Shown piece after piece: positions 35,242-48,570 of a stretch of 64,000 bases of DNA. Each line of letters begins with the position of its first letter. Position 1 is the first letter of the stretch. The notes beneath the pieces are model-generated. The model did not search any database. It had not been told where the DNA came from and was given only the letters and a program-made list of their open reading frames with translations. A program made the position numbers and the translations under genes. This DNA comes from Liquorilactobacillus sicerae (GTDB lineage Bacteria; Bacillota; Bacilli; Lactobacillales; Lactobacillaceae), in NCBI RefSeq assembly GCF_029916425.1, contig NZ_JAHAVQ010000003.1, positions 62,001-126,000 of the forward strand. The letters run 5' to 3'.

Positions 35242-35271
35242 ATGTTATTACCTTTGTGTAACCGCTGTCAA
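35242..35271 (-). promoter_or_regulatory. arcA promoter with overlapping cre (CcpA) site
   Basis: Minus-strand TTGACA (35266-35271) and TAACAT (35242-35247) have an 18-nt spacer. TGACAGCGGTTACA (35257-35270) fits the cre consensus TGWNANCGNTNWCA at every defined position and overlaps the -35, which predicts repression of the arc operon by CcpA when good sugars are present. Confidence 0.75.
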
Positions 35272-35322
35272 CAGTTGATTTATTAGTATTTTAAGGCTGG
35301 ACAAGCCTTTTATTTGCCCTGA

Positions 35323-35345
35323 TGTATAAATTTTCATTATATACA
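35323..35345. promoter_or_regulatory. Candidate ArgR-type boxes upstream of arcA
   Basis: The inverted repeat TGTATA-N11-TATACA is at 35323-35345, and a related AT-rich TGTATAAATTGATGAATA lies at about 35382-35399. Such symmetric AT-rich elements resemble ARG boxes, but the match is loose. Confidence 0.3.
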
Positions 35346-35625
35346 TTGGTATTTAAAATATAGTATACTTTATGAAAAATATGTATAAATTGATGAATAA
35401 AAAAAATATACCAATCATTAAAAAACAATTAGAATATTTAGTGAATTAATTTATCATTTTAAAAAATAAAAAAGCTTTTTCTAAATGAAATAGCTATCAA
35501 AATTCTTACTTTAAGAACTAATTCAAAAGTCTTAATTGAATTAGCGTTTAAAATACAGTAATAGTTGGGGAGATTGTAGTATATATCTATGGCAGTAATA
35601 AAAAAGCTTAATAACCTAGTCAAAA

Positions 35626-35931
35626 GTAAAAGAAGTTTCTGATACTGATTTTCAACAAGAAATCAGTCAAAATAAAACTGTTGATTTTAATTCCGTTGGG
35701 TATCCAACACATCAAATGATGAAGCCGATTTTAGTTCATTTATCGGAAAATTCTGAATTTGTGATAGTCAGTTTTAAATCATTCGATGTCGATCATCTCC
35801 CTATATTTGTCCAACAACTACAAATTTAAGGCATTTTAACTTTGATTATTATTAAGACTGGTCAAATTATTGATCGATTTACCAGTTTTATTCCAAAACC
35901 AGCTTTAATACAACGAATCAAACAATATTCG
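35626..35931 (+). pseudogene. Degraded thioredoxin gene (trxA-like relic)
   Basis: One plus-strand frame from 35626 reads VKEVSDTDFQQEISQNKT, then VDF...QMMKPILVHLSEN, and later FVQQLQI-stop-GILTLIIIKTGQIIDRF and PALIQRIKQYS, the full course of a thioredoxin. The WCGPC active site is replaced by a Gly-Tyr-Pro-Thr-His stretch, the cis-Pro motif IPT reads ILT, one internal TAA (35827-35829) interrupts the frame, and the normal start is absent. The frame is otherwise kept, so decay was by point changes. The remainder of 35350-35625 shows no gene. Confidence 0.7.
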
Positions 35932-35933
35932 TT

Positions 35934-35978
35934 AAAAAAAGCAGTTCAAGAGTTTTTTAGCTCTTGAACTGCTTTTTT
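35934..35978. terminator. Strong bidirectional terminator after pyrE
   Basis: The perfect 12-bp stem GCAGTTCAAGAG (35941-35952) / CTCTTGAACTGC (35961-35972) is flanked by an A-run (35934-35940) and a T-run (35973-35978). It ends the pyr operon on the minus strand and the thioredoxin relic on the plus strand. Confidence 0.92.
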
Positions 35979-35980
35979 AA

Positions 35981-36600
35981 CTATTTTTGTTGCCAATCCG
36001 TCGGGTCTTGGTGCCACGCGTACAACAATTCCAATTCTTGCTCATCAATGTAGTTTTCTTCCTTAGCGACTTCGATCAATTCATGGTAATTGGTCAAAGT
36101 GAAAAATGGAATTTGTGCCGCAGCAAAATTTTGCTTGGCAGCTAGTAATTGGTAACTGAAAATTCCAACCACCCCAACTACTTGTGCCCGTTCCTTTTGA
36201 GCAGCTGCAACGGCCTTTAAAACACTGCCTCCGGTCGAAATCAAATCGTCGATCAGAACCGTTTTTTGACCTGGTTGCAAGACTCCTTCGATCTGCCGAC
36301 CTTGGCCGTGATCTTTCGGTTTGGAGCGAACATAGATTAGCGGCAGATTTAAACGATCAGCTACCCAAGCGGCATGCGGAATGCCGGCAGTTGCTGTTCC
36401 AGCAATCACCTCAGCTTCTGGAAAACTTTGTTTGATCAAAGCTGCCAGTCCGCTCGCAATTCTTTGACGAATTAGCGGATAACTAATGGTCAAACGATTA
36501 TCGCAATAGATTGGGCTTTTGATTCCGCTCGCCCAAGTAAAAGGCTGATGCGGTGAAAGACTGACGGCCTTGATTTTTAATAAATCAGCTGCTACTTGTT

Positions 36601-36604
<4 letters not shown>
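35981..36604 (-). CDS. pyrE: Orotate phosphoribosyltransferase
   Basis: A 207-residue type I phosphoribosyltransferase that makes orotidine 5'-phosphate from orotate and PRPP. The PRPP motif is [17 protein letters not shown] and the family block [15 protein letters not shown] is near the start. The ATG at 36604 overlaps the pyrF stop (ATGA) with GGAGGG upstream; a frame five codons longer is not supported. It is the last gene of the pyr operon. Confidence 0.96.
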
Positions 36605-39021
<2,417 letters not shown>

Positions 39022-39034
39022 AAACGGCTCCTTT

Positions 39035-42000
39035 CTATAATGGATCAGTTGCAAAAGTCCGATTCTCCAACGCCTTAACTAAAGCTGCGGCCGTATTCAG
39101 CGAGGTCAGCAATGGTACGTTATGCGAAATCGCCATTTGTCTGATTTGGAAACCAGCTGAAGTTGCCGCCTGATCATGACCCATCGTATTAATTACCAAT
39201 TGGATCTTACCAGCTTTCAACAAGTCCAAGATATTCGGATCAGTAGTTGCAACTTCACCAATTTTAGCAACATTCATGACTCTTAATCCATGATCTTCTA
39301 AAAATTTAGCAGTCCCATCAGTAGCTAACAGTCGATAGCCAATTTGGCTAAAACGCTGAGCTAATGGCAAAATTGTTTCTTTATCGCGTTTTTCGATCGT
39401 TAACAAAACATTGCCGTTCATCGGCAATTTCATTTTTGCGCCAGCAAAAGCTTTCAACAAAGCTTTTTCAAATGTCCGATCACTGCCCATAACTTCGCCG
39501 GTTGATTTCATTTCTGGACCAAGGTAGCTGTCAACTTCAGCTAATTTGCTGAATGAAAAAACCGGAGCTTTGACATTGATCGTTTTGCTTTCCGGATAAA
39601 GACCAGATTGATAGCCAAGTTCCGGCAAAGTTTTGCCTAAAATAACTTTAGTGGCAACTTGAGCCATTTCAATTCCCGTGATTTTGCTTAAAAAAGGAAC
39701 TGTTCGACTAGCCCGTGGATTGACCTCGATCACATAGGCCTGATCTTGATGAATAATGAACTGGATATTCATTATTCCGCGACAATTCAAAGCAATAGCT
39801 AATTTTTGAGTAGCAGCAACGATTTGCTCTTTAATTGCTGAATTGAACGATTGTGGTGGATAAACCGCCATTGAATCACCAGAGTGTACGCCAGCGTGTT
39901 CAATATGTTCCATAATTCCCGGCAACAAAACATCTTGACCATCGCAAATTGCATCAACTTCGCATTCTCGTCCCTCCAAATAAGCATCGACCAGAATTGG
40001 ATGATCGGCCGCTGCAGTAACATTTTGCTTGAGATAAGTTTTCAATTCTGTTTCATTGTAGACAATTTCCATTGCTCGGCCGCCTAGCACATAGCTTGGT
40101 CGAACTAAAACTGGATAACCGATTTCTTGAGCTTTTTGCAAAACTCCGGCTTGAGTAGTCGCTGTTTTACCCACCGGTTGCCGTAAACCTAATTGCTTGA
40201 TAACTTCATCAAACAGTTCACGGTCTTCGGCTCGATCTAGATCCTTAACTGAAGTTCCTAAAATTTTAACACCATGCTGCTCTAAACCAGCAGCCAAGTT
40301 GATCGCCGTTTGCCCACCAAATTGGACGATCACTCCCAACGGCTGTTCGAGCTCAATCACGTTTAAAACATCTTCTAATGTTAATGGTTCAAAATATAAT
40401 TTATCTGAAACTGAGAAATCGGTTGAAACAGTCTCCGGATTGCTATTCATCACAATTGCTTCATAGCCAAGGCTTTGGATCGCTTTGACACTGTGAACGG
40501 TCGCATAATCAAATTCAACCCCCTGACCGATTCGAATTGGACCCGAACCGATAACTAAAATTGATTTTTTAGCTGTTGGCTGGCTTTCGTTTTCTAAATC
40601 ATAGGTACTGTAGTAATACGGTGTTTTTGAGTCAAATTCTGCTGCACAAGTATCGACCATTTTATAGACTGGCTTCAACCCTTGACTAAGCCGCAATTGC
40701 CGAATCTGATCTTCTGATTGGTTCCATAAATGACCAATTGTATAATCACTGAAGCCATATCGTTTAGCCGTTACCAATAACTGACGATCATTAGGGTAAG
40801 AGCTTAACTGCTGTTCTAATTCCGTCAGGTGTTTGATAATGTCCAAAAAGTATAAATTGATCTTAGTCAACTCATGAACTTCATCTAGTGTATATCCCCG
40901 TCGAAACGCTTCTGCTAAGTAGAATAAGCGATCATCTTGCGGATGAACTAGTTTTTCTTCCAACTGATCATCACTAGCTCGTTGAGCAATCGGTGAAAAC
41001 AGATCGCGTTCATCAATTTCTAGTGAGCGAACGGCTTTTTGCAAAGCTTCTTCCGCGGTTCGGCCAATCGCCATTACTTCACCAGTCGCTTTCATTTGAG
41101 TTCCTAACCGCCGATCAGCATTTTGAAACTTATCAAATGGCCACCGTGGAATCTTGGCTACAACATAATCTAAGGCAGGTTCAAATTCAGCATATGTGGT
41201 CCCAGTTACCGGATTGATAATTTCATCTAAGTTCAAACCAACTGCGATTTTTGCCGCCATTTTAGCAATTGGATAGCCCGTAGCTTTCGATGCCAAGGCT
41301 GAGGAACGGCTGACTCGCGGATTGACTTCGATCACATCATAGTGGAAACTATTTGGATCGAGGGCCAGTTGAACATTGCAGCCGCCTTCGATTTTTAATG
41401 CCCGAATGATTTTTAAAGAAACATCGCGCAACATTTGATACTCCCGGTCACTTAAAGTTTGCGGCGGTGAAAAAACGATTGAATCTCCCGTATGAATCCC
41501 GACTGGATCAAGGTTTTCCATACAACAAACAACCATCGTATTATCAGCATGATCTCGCATCACTTCATATTCGATTTCCTTATAGCCCATAATACTTTTT
41601 TCAATCAGGCATTGGGTAACCGGTGAAAGATCTAAACCATTTGCAGCAATCGTTGCCAACTGTTCAGGCGTATCACACAAACCGCCGCCAGTTCCGCCCA
41701 TCGTAAAGGCCGGCCGTACAATGACTGGATAGCCAATCTCTTGAGCAAAATCTAAAGCTTCTTGAGTAGTAGTGACGGTTTTAGAGGCTGGAACCGGTTC
41801 AGCAAGTTTGTTCATTAATTCTTTGAATAATTCGCGATCTTCAGCTTGATTGATTGCCGAGAGCTTGGTACCTAATAATTCAATTCCTAGTTCATCCAAA
41901 ATCCCGGTTTTAGCTAAGGACATGGCTAAGTTAAGACCAACTTGACCACCAAGGGTTGGCAAAATCGCATCTGGATACTCCTGGCGAATGATCCGTGAAA

Positions 42001-42220
42001 CCGATTCGGTTGTTAAAGGTTCCAAATAGACGTGATCAGCAATCGCATTATCAGTCATGATCGTCGCCGGATTTGAATTGACTAAAACGACTTCATAGCC
42101 TTCTTCGCGCAGTGCCAGGCAAGCTTGCGTTCCAGAATAGTCGAATTCGGCTGCTTGGCCAATAATGATCGGACCTGACCCAATGACCATAATTTTGTGA
42201 ATATCAGTTCTCTTCGGCAT
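39035..42220 (-). CDS. carB: Carbamoyl-phosphate synthase large chain
   Basis: A 1061-residue synthetase with two homologous ATP-grasp halves (starting near [19 protein letters not shown] and [19 protein letters not shown]) and a C-terminal MGS-like regulatory domain (about 930-1061, [17 protein letters not shown]). It makes carbamoyl phosphate from bicarbonate, ammonia delivered by CarA and two ATP. The start overlaps the carA end by 17 nt. Placement in the pyr operon under PyrR marks it as the pyrimidine enzyme. Confidence 0.97.
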   Translation of the reverse strand: MPKRTDIHKIMVIGSGPIIIGQAAEFDYSGTQACLALREEGYEVVLVNSNPATIMTDNAIADHVYLEPLTTESVSRIIRQEYPDAILPTLGGQVGLNLAMSLAKTGILDELGIELLGTKLSAINQAEDRELFKELMNKLAEPVPASKTVTTTQEALDFAQEIGYPVIVRPAFTMGGTGGGLCDTPEQLATIAANGLDLSPVTQCLIEKSIMGYKEIEYEVMRDHADNTMVVCCMENLDPVGIHTGDSIVFSPPQTLSDREYQMLRDVSLKIIRALKIEGGCNVQLALDPNSFHYDVIEVNPRVSRSSALASKATGYPIAKMAAKIAVGLNLDEIINPVTGTTYAEFEPALDYVVAKIPRWPFDKFQNADRRLGTQMKATGEVMAIGRTAEEALQKAVRSLEIDERDLFSPIAQRASDDQLEEKLVHPQDDRLFYLAEAFRRGYTLDEVHELTKINLYFLDIIKHLTELEQQLSSYPNDRQLLVTAKRYGFSDYTIGHLWNQSEDQIRQLRLSQGLKPVYKMVDTCAAEFDSKTPYYYSTYDLENESQPTAKKSILVIGSGPIRIGQGVEFDYATVHSVKAIQSLGYEAIVMNSNPETVSTDFSVSDKLYFEPLTLEDVLNVIELEQPLGVIVQFGGQTAINLAAGLEQHGVKILGTSVKDLDRAEDRELFDEVIKQLGLRQPVGKTATTQAGVLQKAQEIGYPVLVRPSYVLGGRAMEIVYNETELKTYLKQNVTAAADHPILVDAYLEGRECEVDAICDGQDVLLPGIMEHIEHAGVHSGDSMAVYPPQSFNSAIKEQIVAATQKLAIALNCRGIMNIQFIIHQDQAYVIEVNPRASRTVPFLSKITGIEMAQVATKVILGKTLPELGYQSGLYPESKTINVKAPVFSFSKLAEVDSYLGPEMKSTGEVMGSDRTFEKALLKAFAGAKMKLPMNGNVLLTIEKRDKETILPLAQRFSQIGYRLLATDGTAKFLEDHGLRVMNVAKIGEVATTDPNILDLLKAGKIQLVINTMGHDQAATSAGFQIRQMAISHNVPLLTSLNTAAALVKALENRTFATDPL

Positions 42221-43298
42221 TGCGCTCTTCCTTTCTTGTATCGATCATTTGCATAAAATCATCAAAAATGGCCATCGCATCATGTGGACCTGGAGCAGCA
42301 TCTGGATGAAACTGCACGCTGAAAGCTGGGTAAGCTTTATGGTGCAATCCTTCAACGGTGCCATCATTGATTTCAGTATGAGTAACATTTAATACTGAAC
42401 TGTCAATTGACTGAGGATTAACTGCATAGCCGTGGTTTTGCGAAGTAAAAAAGATCCTGCCAGTAGCGATCTCTTTGACTGGATGATTAAAACCACGATG
42501 GCCAAATTTCATTTTAAAGGTATCGGCCCCATTGGCTAAAGCAAATAGTTGGTGACCCAGACAGATGCCAAAAAGTGGCAGCTTAGCCTGAATCTGACGG
42601 ATCATACCTAAAACTTGCGGTAATGCTTTAGGGTTGCCGGGACCATTGGAAAGCAAAACGCCATCAGGATGCAACTGCAAGATCTCAGCTGCCGTCGAAT
42701 CGTACGGCATCACGATTGTATTACAGCCACGTTTGGCTAATTCGCGCAAAATGCTATGTTTCAAGCCGAAATCAACAACGACAACATTGCGACACGTACC
42801 AGGATTCGGATAAGGACGAAGCGTTGAAACTTTTGGTGTTAGGTTGCTGGTTGGTTCAATCTGCTTAAGTTTGACCAGTGCTTCCTTGGCAGCTTGTTTG
42901 GTGGCAGTCAATTTGCCGCGCATGGTTCCCGCCACTCTGAGACGTTTGGTCAAAGCTCGGGTATCGATCCCGGAAATTCCTGGAATATTCATTTGTTTCA
43001 AAAAGTCGTCGAAACTGCCTTGTTGCCGCCAATTACTAGCAACACGGGCTAATTCATGACAGACAACTCCACAACATCCCGGCTGGATCGATTCACAATC
43101 GTCAAGGTTGACGCCGTAATTGCCAATTAGCGGATTAGTAAAAACTAGAATCTGGCCAGCATATGATTGATCAGTAACTGCTTCTTGATAGCCGGTCATC
43201 CCGGTCGTGAAAACTACTTCACCAACCGTCAGCTGGTCAGCACCAAAAGCCGTTCCTTGATAGATCGCGCCGTCTTCTAATACTAAATATCTCTCCAC
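42204..43298 (-). CDS. carA: Carbamoyl-phosphate synthase small chain
   Basis: A 364-residue glutaminase subunit. The class I amidotransferase nucleophile is Cys246 (GICLGHQL) and the His is His331 ([10 protein letters not shown]). The third triad residue, usually Glu two after the His, is Asp333 here, a conservative change that may be a lineage variant. The start is GTG at 43298 with AAGGAGG upstream. It feeds ammonia to CarB and lies 3 nt after pyrC. Confidence 0.95.
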   Translation of the reverse strand: MERYLVLEDGAIYQGTAFGADQLTVGEVVFTTGMTGYQEAVTDQSYAGQILVFTNPLIGNYGVNLDDCESIQPGCCGVVCHELARVASNWRQQGSFDDFLKQMNIPGISGIDTRALTKRLRVAGTMRGKLTATKQAAKEALVKLKQIEPTSNLTPKVSTLRPYPNPGTCRNVVVVDFGLKHSILRELAKRGCNTIVMPYDSTAAEILQLHPDGVLLSNGPGNPKALPQVLGMIRQIQAKLPLFGICLGHQLFALANGADTFKMKFGHRGFNHPVKEIATGRIFFTSQNHGYAVNPQSIDSSVLNVTHTEINDGTVEGLHHKAYPAFSVQFHPDAAPGPHDAMAIFDDFMQMIDTRKEERNAEEN

Positions 43299-43301
43299 GT
43301 T

Positions 43302-44585
43302 TCAGTCCTCCTTTTGATAAACAAGTCGACCACTGACAAAAGTCATTTCAGTAATGCCATAAACCTGTTCACCAGTAAATGGATTATTTTTGCCTTTTGA
43401 ATAATAAGCTGATTCCTTGATTTGTGCTGGATGCTGCAGATCAAAAATGGTTAAGTCCGCTGGTTTACCTGCTTGGATTGTACCAGCCGCAGAGATTGAG
43501 AATGCCTTTGCCGGCGCACTGGTCAGCAGTTCCAATAATCTTGGCAAAGTCAGCTGGCCAGTTTTAACCAATTTGGTATATAGTAGGCTAAAAGCTGTTT
43601 CACTGCCAGTAATTCCAAAAGCAGCGTGACAAAAACCGCCTGCTTTCTCACTAGCCGCATGCGGGGCATGATCAGTTGCTATTAGATCAATTGTCCCATC
43701 AGCCAAGGCGGCAATCAAAGCAGCCTGGTCTTCTTTCGTCCGCAGCGGTGGATTCATTTTGTAATTACCATCATCAGCCAAAATATCATCAGCTGTCAGT
43801 AACAAATGGTGTGGCGTTGCTTCACAAGTAACTTGAATTCCCTGTTGTTTGGCCCAGCGAATCAAAGCCACACTTTCCTTGGTTGAAATATGACAGGCAT
43901 GATAGTGGACCCCGGTTCTTTGGGCGAGAATCAAATCACGAGCCAACTGTGATGATTCGCTTAAGTCCAGCATTCCTGGCAGATTAAGTTCCTGAGCTTT
44001 CGGGCCAGCATTGATCACACCATTGAATAAAAGTGATTCGTCTTCAATATGCTCGGCTAGTGGCAATTTAGCTGCAGCTGCCTGCTGCATTGCTTGATAC
44101 ATAACAGCTGCACTTTGAATTCCATTGCCATCATCACTGATTGCAAATGCTCCAGCAGCTTTCAGGGCTGGATAAGCATTAATTTTTTTTCCTTGCCGGC
44201 CTTTAGTGATTGCAGCATATTGAAGAATATGCACCACACCATCTTTTTGGTTCAACGCTTGCATTCGTGACATTTTTTCAGGCGTATCTGGAACTGGATC
44301 TAAATTAGGCATTGCCCCAACCGTCGTAAAGCCGCCGTGAGCCGCTGCTAAACTACCGGTCTTGATTGTTTCTTTTTGGGTAAAACCAGGCTGACGATAA
44401 TGCACATGCACGTCTACTAGACCTGGAGCAACTAATTTTTCGGCAGCATTAATTACTTGATCAGCACTGATTAGCTTGGCTAAGTTTGTTCCCACAGCTG
44501 CAAAATGGTCATCTTGGAGCAAAACATCCATTTTATGCAGTTGACCAGCTTGATAGACCAAACCATTCTTAATCAAAGTCAGCAT
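43302..44585 (-). CDS. pyrC: Dihydroorotase
   Basis: A 427-residue class I dihydroorotase of the amidohydrolase superfamily that cyclises carbamoyl aspartate. Zinc ligands are in VDVHVHYRQPG, CHISTKESV and the catalytic Asp in IATDHAPHA. It starts 1 nt after the pyrB stop and ends 3 nt before carA. Length and motifs are normal. Confidence 0.96.
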   Translation of the reverse strand: MLTLIKNGLVYQAGQLHKMDVLLQDDHFAAVGTNLAKLISADQVINAAEKLVAPGLVDVHVHYRQPGFTQKETIKTGSLAAAHGGFTTVGAMPNLDPVPDTPEKMSRMQALNQKDGVVHILQYAAITKGRQGKKINAYPALKAAGAFAISDDGNGIQSAAVMYQAMQQAAAAKLPLAEHIEDESLLFNGVINAGPKAQELNLPGMLDLSESSQLARDLILAQRTGVHYHACHISTKESVALIRWAKQQGIQVTCEATPHHLLLTADDILADDGNYKMNPPLRTKEDQAALIAALADGTIDLIATDHAPHAASEKAGGFCHAAFGITGSETAFSLLYTKLVKTGQLTLPRLLELLTSAPAKAFSISAAGTIQAGKPADLTIFDLQHPAQIKESAYYSKGKNNPFTGEQVYGITEMTFVSGRLVYQKED

Positions 44586-44586
44586 C

Positions 44587-45537
44587 TTACCGTCCCCCTA
44601 AATGACGCCCGTTAATTACTGCTTCCAGCATTGCCATGCGCATGAAGACACCATTTTTCATTTGCTGTGCGAAACGCGACTTAGGAGCTTCAACTAATTC
44701 TGAATCAATCTCAACGCCACGATTGATCGGACCTGGATGCATAATAATTGCTTTGTCTTTCATTTGTTGATAGCGAGATTTGGTTAAACCGTATTTTTGA
44801 TGATAGCTTTGAGCATCAAATTGGCTTTCCTCAGCATGGCGTTCATGCTGAACCCGTAACAGCATCATGACATCCATTCGCCCAATCAACTGATCGATCG
44901 GCAAATATTGGCCGAATTGGCTGAATTCTTGTTGGTCATACCAATATTCTGGACCTGAAAAATAGACTTTTGCTCCCAAACGAGTTAGCAGCTGCATGTT
45001 ACTGCGAGCAACGCGTGAATTTGTTAAATCGCCGACAATAGCAATTTTTAAATCGTTGAAATGACCAAACTGCTGATAAATCGTCAACATATCCAGCAAA
45101 GATTGTGAAGGATGCTGACCACTACCGTCACCGCCATTGACGATTCCAATATTCAATTGCGAACTAGCTGGCAGGTTAATCAAGTTGCGATAGTAACCGT
45201 TTTGCGAATGCCGGATTACTGCCAAGTCGATCCCGATTGAATTCAATGACAGTAAAGTATCATATAAAGTTTCACCTTTTTTCACCGAACTAGCCGCGGG
45301 ATCAAAAGGAATGACTGTCAAGCCAAGCTTTCTTTCCGCCATTTCAAAGCTGCAGTGAGTTCGAGTGCTATTTTCAAAAAATAAATTAGCAGCATAAATT
45401 GGTTTTGACCAAACTGGAACATTTCCACCTTGTTGAAAATAAGTTGCTCGCTGAATAAGGGCTTTAACAGTTGCGACCGGCAGATTTTCAACCGAAACAA
45501 AATGCGGTAATTTTACCATTTCAAGAGATTTTTGCAT
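44587..45537 (-). CDS. pyrB: Aspartate carbamoyltransferase catalytic subunit
   Basis: A 316-residue transcarbamylase joining carbamoyl phosphate and aspartate. Signature [16 protein letters not shown] carries the carbamoyl-phosphate loop, and [11 protein letters not shown] is the C-terminal block. No pyrI regulatory subunit is present, as in other Firmicutes. It lies 15 nt after pyrP. Confidence 0.96.
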   Translation of the reverse strand: MQKSLEMVKLPHFVSVENLPVATVKALIQRATYFQQGGNVPVWSKPIYAANLFFENSTRTHCSFEMAERKLGLTVIPFDPAASSVKKGETLYDTLLSLNSIGIDLAVIRHSQNGYYRNLINLPASSQLNIGIVNGGDGSGQHPSQSLLDMLTIYQQFGHFNDLKIAIVGDLTNSRVARSNMQLLTRLGAKVYFSGPEYWYDQQEFSQFGQYLPIDQLIGRMDVMMLLRVQHERHAEESQFDAQSYHQKYGLTKSRYQQMKDKAIIMHPGPINRGVEIDSELVEAPKSRFAQQMKNGVFMRMAMLEAVINGRHLGGR

Positions 45538-45552
45538 GAATCCCAGCTCCTT

Positions 45553-46839
45553 TTATTTTTCACTTCTTGCTTTTTGCGGCAAAATCAAGTTCAAGACGAT
45601 TCCAAAAACGGTTGCTAAAGCAATACTGGTTAATTGGAAATTTCCCAATTGCAGATATGCTCCACCAATTCCAATTACTAAAATAACTGAAGTGATTACT
45701 AAGTTGCGTTTTAATTCATAATTAACATGATTATCAACTAAGATTCGCAAACCATTAGAAGCAATCATGCCAAACAAGAGAAAACTAATACCACCAATTA
45801 CGGGTGTCGGTATCGAGTGGATCAAAGCACTGATTTTACCAACAAAGCTGAAAATTATGGCAAATAAAGCTGCTCCACCCAAGACCCAGACACTGTGAAC
45901 CTTAGTCATTGCCAATACCCCAATATTTTCACCATATGAGGTGGTTGGCGGACCACCAACAAAACCGGCAATGATCGATGATAATCCATCCCCGAATAAG
46001 GTCCGATGCAAACCAGGATCCTTAAAGAAATTCCGCTTAGTCAATTTGTTTAAAACCATGATATGACCCATGTGCTCAGTCATCGTGACAAAAGCAATTG
46101 GTGCCATGCCAATGATGGCCGCGGGATACCATTTAAAGTGATAATTGACAAACATTACATCAAAGGCCGGTAAAGAGAACCATTTAGCGGCAACGACCGA
46201 TTGCAGATCAACAATTCCAACCATCACTGCTAGCAAGTAGCCGCAAACGATTCCCAACAAAACTGGGATCATGCTTGGAAAACCTTTGAGATACAGATTG
46301 AAAATGATGGTAATCAACAAAGTGAAAATTGCAACGGCAAAATATTTAAGATCATAATGATTGTTATTCAACATTGCATCACTGGCGGCTGTTGTAGCCA
46401 ATGACAAGCCAATCACAATGATGATCGGCCCAACAACAACCGGTGGCAAAACTCGATCAACCCAGTTAGAGCCAAAGCGGGAAATGATCAATGAGACGAC
46501 CACATATACTAAACCAGCTGAAATCGCCCCTTGGGCAACGGCTGGATAACCATCGGCTTTCATTAAAGCCTGCATGGTGGTAACAAACGCAAAGCTCGAA
46601 CCGAGATAGGCCGGAATCTTAGCCTTGGTACATAAAATATAAGTCAAAGTACCGACACCGGAACTGAACAAAGCAATACTAGGATTGATGCCAATCAGCA
46701 AAGGAACTAAAACTGTTGCGCCAAACATCGTAAATAAATGCTGGATCGAAAGAATCAGCCAGTGAAAAAAAGTTGGTCGATCCTGAATATCCAAAAGTGC
46801 TTCATCATTGCGAAATTCTTTTGTAGACGAATTTTTCAA
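45553..46839 (-). CDS. pyrP: Uracil permease
   Basis: A 428-residue nucleobase:cation symporter-2 family transporter with about 14 TM segments. It has AYLGSSFAFVTTMQALMK and PIAFVTMTEHMGH, the substrate-binding helices of UraA-type permeases. The start is TTG at 46839 with GGATG upstream; the closest ATG is out of frame. It follows its own PyrR-type attenuator, so uptake and synthesis are repressed by uridine nucleotides. Confidence 0.94.
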   Translation of the reverse strand: MKNSSTKEFRNDEALLDIQDRPTFFHWLILSIQHLFTMFGATVLVPLLIGINPSIALFSSGVGTLTYILCTKAKIPAYLGSSFAFVTTMQALMKADGYPAVAQGAISAGLVYVVVSLIISRFGSNWVDRVLPPVVVGPIIIVIGLSLATTAASDAMLNNNHYDLKYFAVAIFTLLITIIFNLYLKGFPSMIPVLLGIVCGYLLAVMVGIVDLQSVVAAKWFSLPAFDVMFVNYHFKWYPAAIIGMAPIAFVTMTEHMGHIMVLNKLTKRNFFKDPGLHRTLFGDGLSSIIAGFVGGPPTTSYGENIGVLAMTKVHSVWVLGGAALFAIIFSFVGKISALIHSIPTPVIGGISFLLFGMIASNGLRILVDNHVNYELKRNLVITSVILVIGIGGAYLQLGNFQLTSIALATVFGIVLNLILPQKARSEK

Positions 46840-46860
46840 AATATTTCATCCTTTCTCGAC

Positions 46861-46963
46861 AAAAAAACCTGAATCCAATTGATCCAGGCCAGCTTAAGGT
46901 TTCACCTCAGTTAGGTGAGCGGCAACCTTTTTGCTCTCTCTGGAGTCAATTAAAATGGTTGGT
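46861..46963 (-). promoter_or_regulatory. PyrR-dependent attenuator upstream of pyrP
   Basis: The minus-strand leader has a PyrR-binding-like hairpin closed by AACC (46957-46960) / GGTT (46925-46928) with GACTCCAGAGAGAGC in the loop arm. A mutually exclusive stem follows, then the terminator stem CCTGGATC / GGATTCAGG (46868-46888) with a T-run (46861-46867). The binding core departs slightly from the usual ARUCCNGNGAGGYU. Confidence 0.8.
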
Positions 46964-46965
46964 GC

Positions 46966-47640
<675 letters not shown>

Positions 47641-47646
47641 TCTATA

Positions 47647-47675
47647 AATTTACTTGATATTTTCTTGCTTGTCAA
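47647..47675 (-). promoter_or_regulatory. pyr operon promoter
   Basis: Minus-strand TTGACA (47670-47675), 17 nt, TAAATT (47647-47652), lying across the last codons of the upstream pseudouridine synthase gene and just before the attenuator. Confidence 0.6.
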
Positions 47676-48570
47676 GTCTTTCCAACGTTTTTTGAAAAAT
47701 TCCCGGGACTGGCACATTAAAGACCATTACCTGATGAGTCCGGGGATGTTCAAACCCCAAACGACCGGCGTGAAGAAACTGGCCATGGCCTTTGAGTGTT
47801 TTGGCTGGGCCATATAATGGGTCGCCAGCCAAGGGATGCCCTATATAACGCAAATGAACTCGGATTTGGTGGGTTCGACCAGTTTCTAAAGTACATTTGA
47901 TCAAAGTAAATTGTGTTTGGTAGTAACGCTTAACCACCTGAAAATGAGTAACTGCTGGCCGTCCATTGGCTACGACTGCCTGTTTTTTGCGGTCACGCAA
48001 TGATCTGCCAACTGGAGCATTAATCGTTCCATGGTCTTCTTTGATGATTCCATGAACTAAAGCAGTATACTCACGCAAATTCTTTTTAGCTTTCAGCTGG
48101 GCAGCCAATGCCTGGTGAGCCTGATCGTTTTTAGCAACCATCAATAAACCCGAAGTGTCCTTATCAATTCGGTGAACAATTCCAGGACGATAAGTACCAT
48201 TGATCGTCGACAACGGGCAATGATACAACAGCGCATTGACTAAGGTTTGATCTGGATGCCCGGGTGCCGGATGAACGACCATTCCTTGAGGTTTATTGAC
48301 TACTAAAAGATCTTGATCTTCATAAATAATCGACAAAGGAATCTTTTCTGGTTTAAGACTGAGCTGTTTGATCTTAGGCGGCTGCAATTCAATCAAATCA
48401 CCTGTTTTAACTTGGTACTTAGGTAAAACTAATTGCTGATTGACCTTCAAATTGCCTTGGCGGATCAGCACTTGCAACTGTGAACGACTATAATTTGGAA
48501 AAAAGCCAGCAATAACTTTATCTAACCTACCTGATTGATCAGTGATTTTGAAACTTTGTCGTTCAGTCAT
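47650..48570 (-). CDS. RluD-family 23S rRNA pseudouridine synthase
   Basis: A 306-residue pseudouridine synthase with an N-terminal S4 RNA-binding domain (RLDKVIAGFFPNYSRSQLQ) and the RluA/RluD catalytic block GIVHRIDKDTSGLLMVAK, in which the Asp is catalytic. The start is placed at the second of two ATG codons (48570) because AGAG is better spaced; 48579 is possible. Either overlaps the lspA end. The order lspA-rluD-pyrR is conserved in Firmicutes. Confidence 0.9.
   Translation of the reverse strand: MTERQSFKITDQSGRLDKVIAGFFPNYSRSQLQVLIRQGNLKVNQQLVLPKYQVKTGDLIELQPPKIKQLSLKPEKIPLSIIYEDQDLLVVNKPQGMVVHPAPGHPDQTLVNALLYHCPLSTINGTYRPGIVHRIDKDTSGLLMVAKNDQAHQALAAQLKAKKNLREYTALVHGIIKEDHGTINAPVGRSLRDRKKQAVVANGRPAVTHFQVVKRYYQTQFTLIKCTLETGRTHQIRVHLRYIGHPLAGDPLYGPAKTLKGHGQFLHAGRLGFEHPRTHQVMVFNVPVPGIFQKTLERLDKQENIK

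Noticed and set aside
35293-35309. AAGGCT/AGCCTT hairpin with T-rich flank as a terminator
   Set aside because: The stem is only 6 bp and no plus-strand gene ends there.
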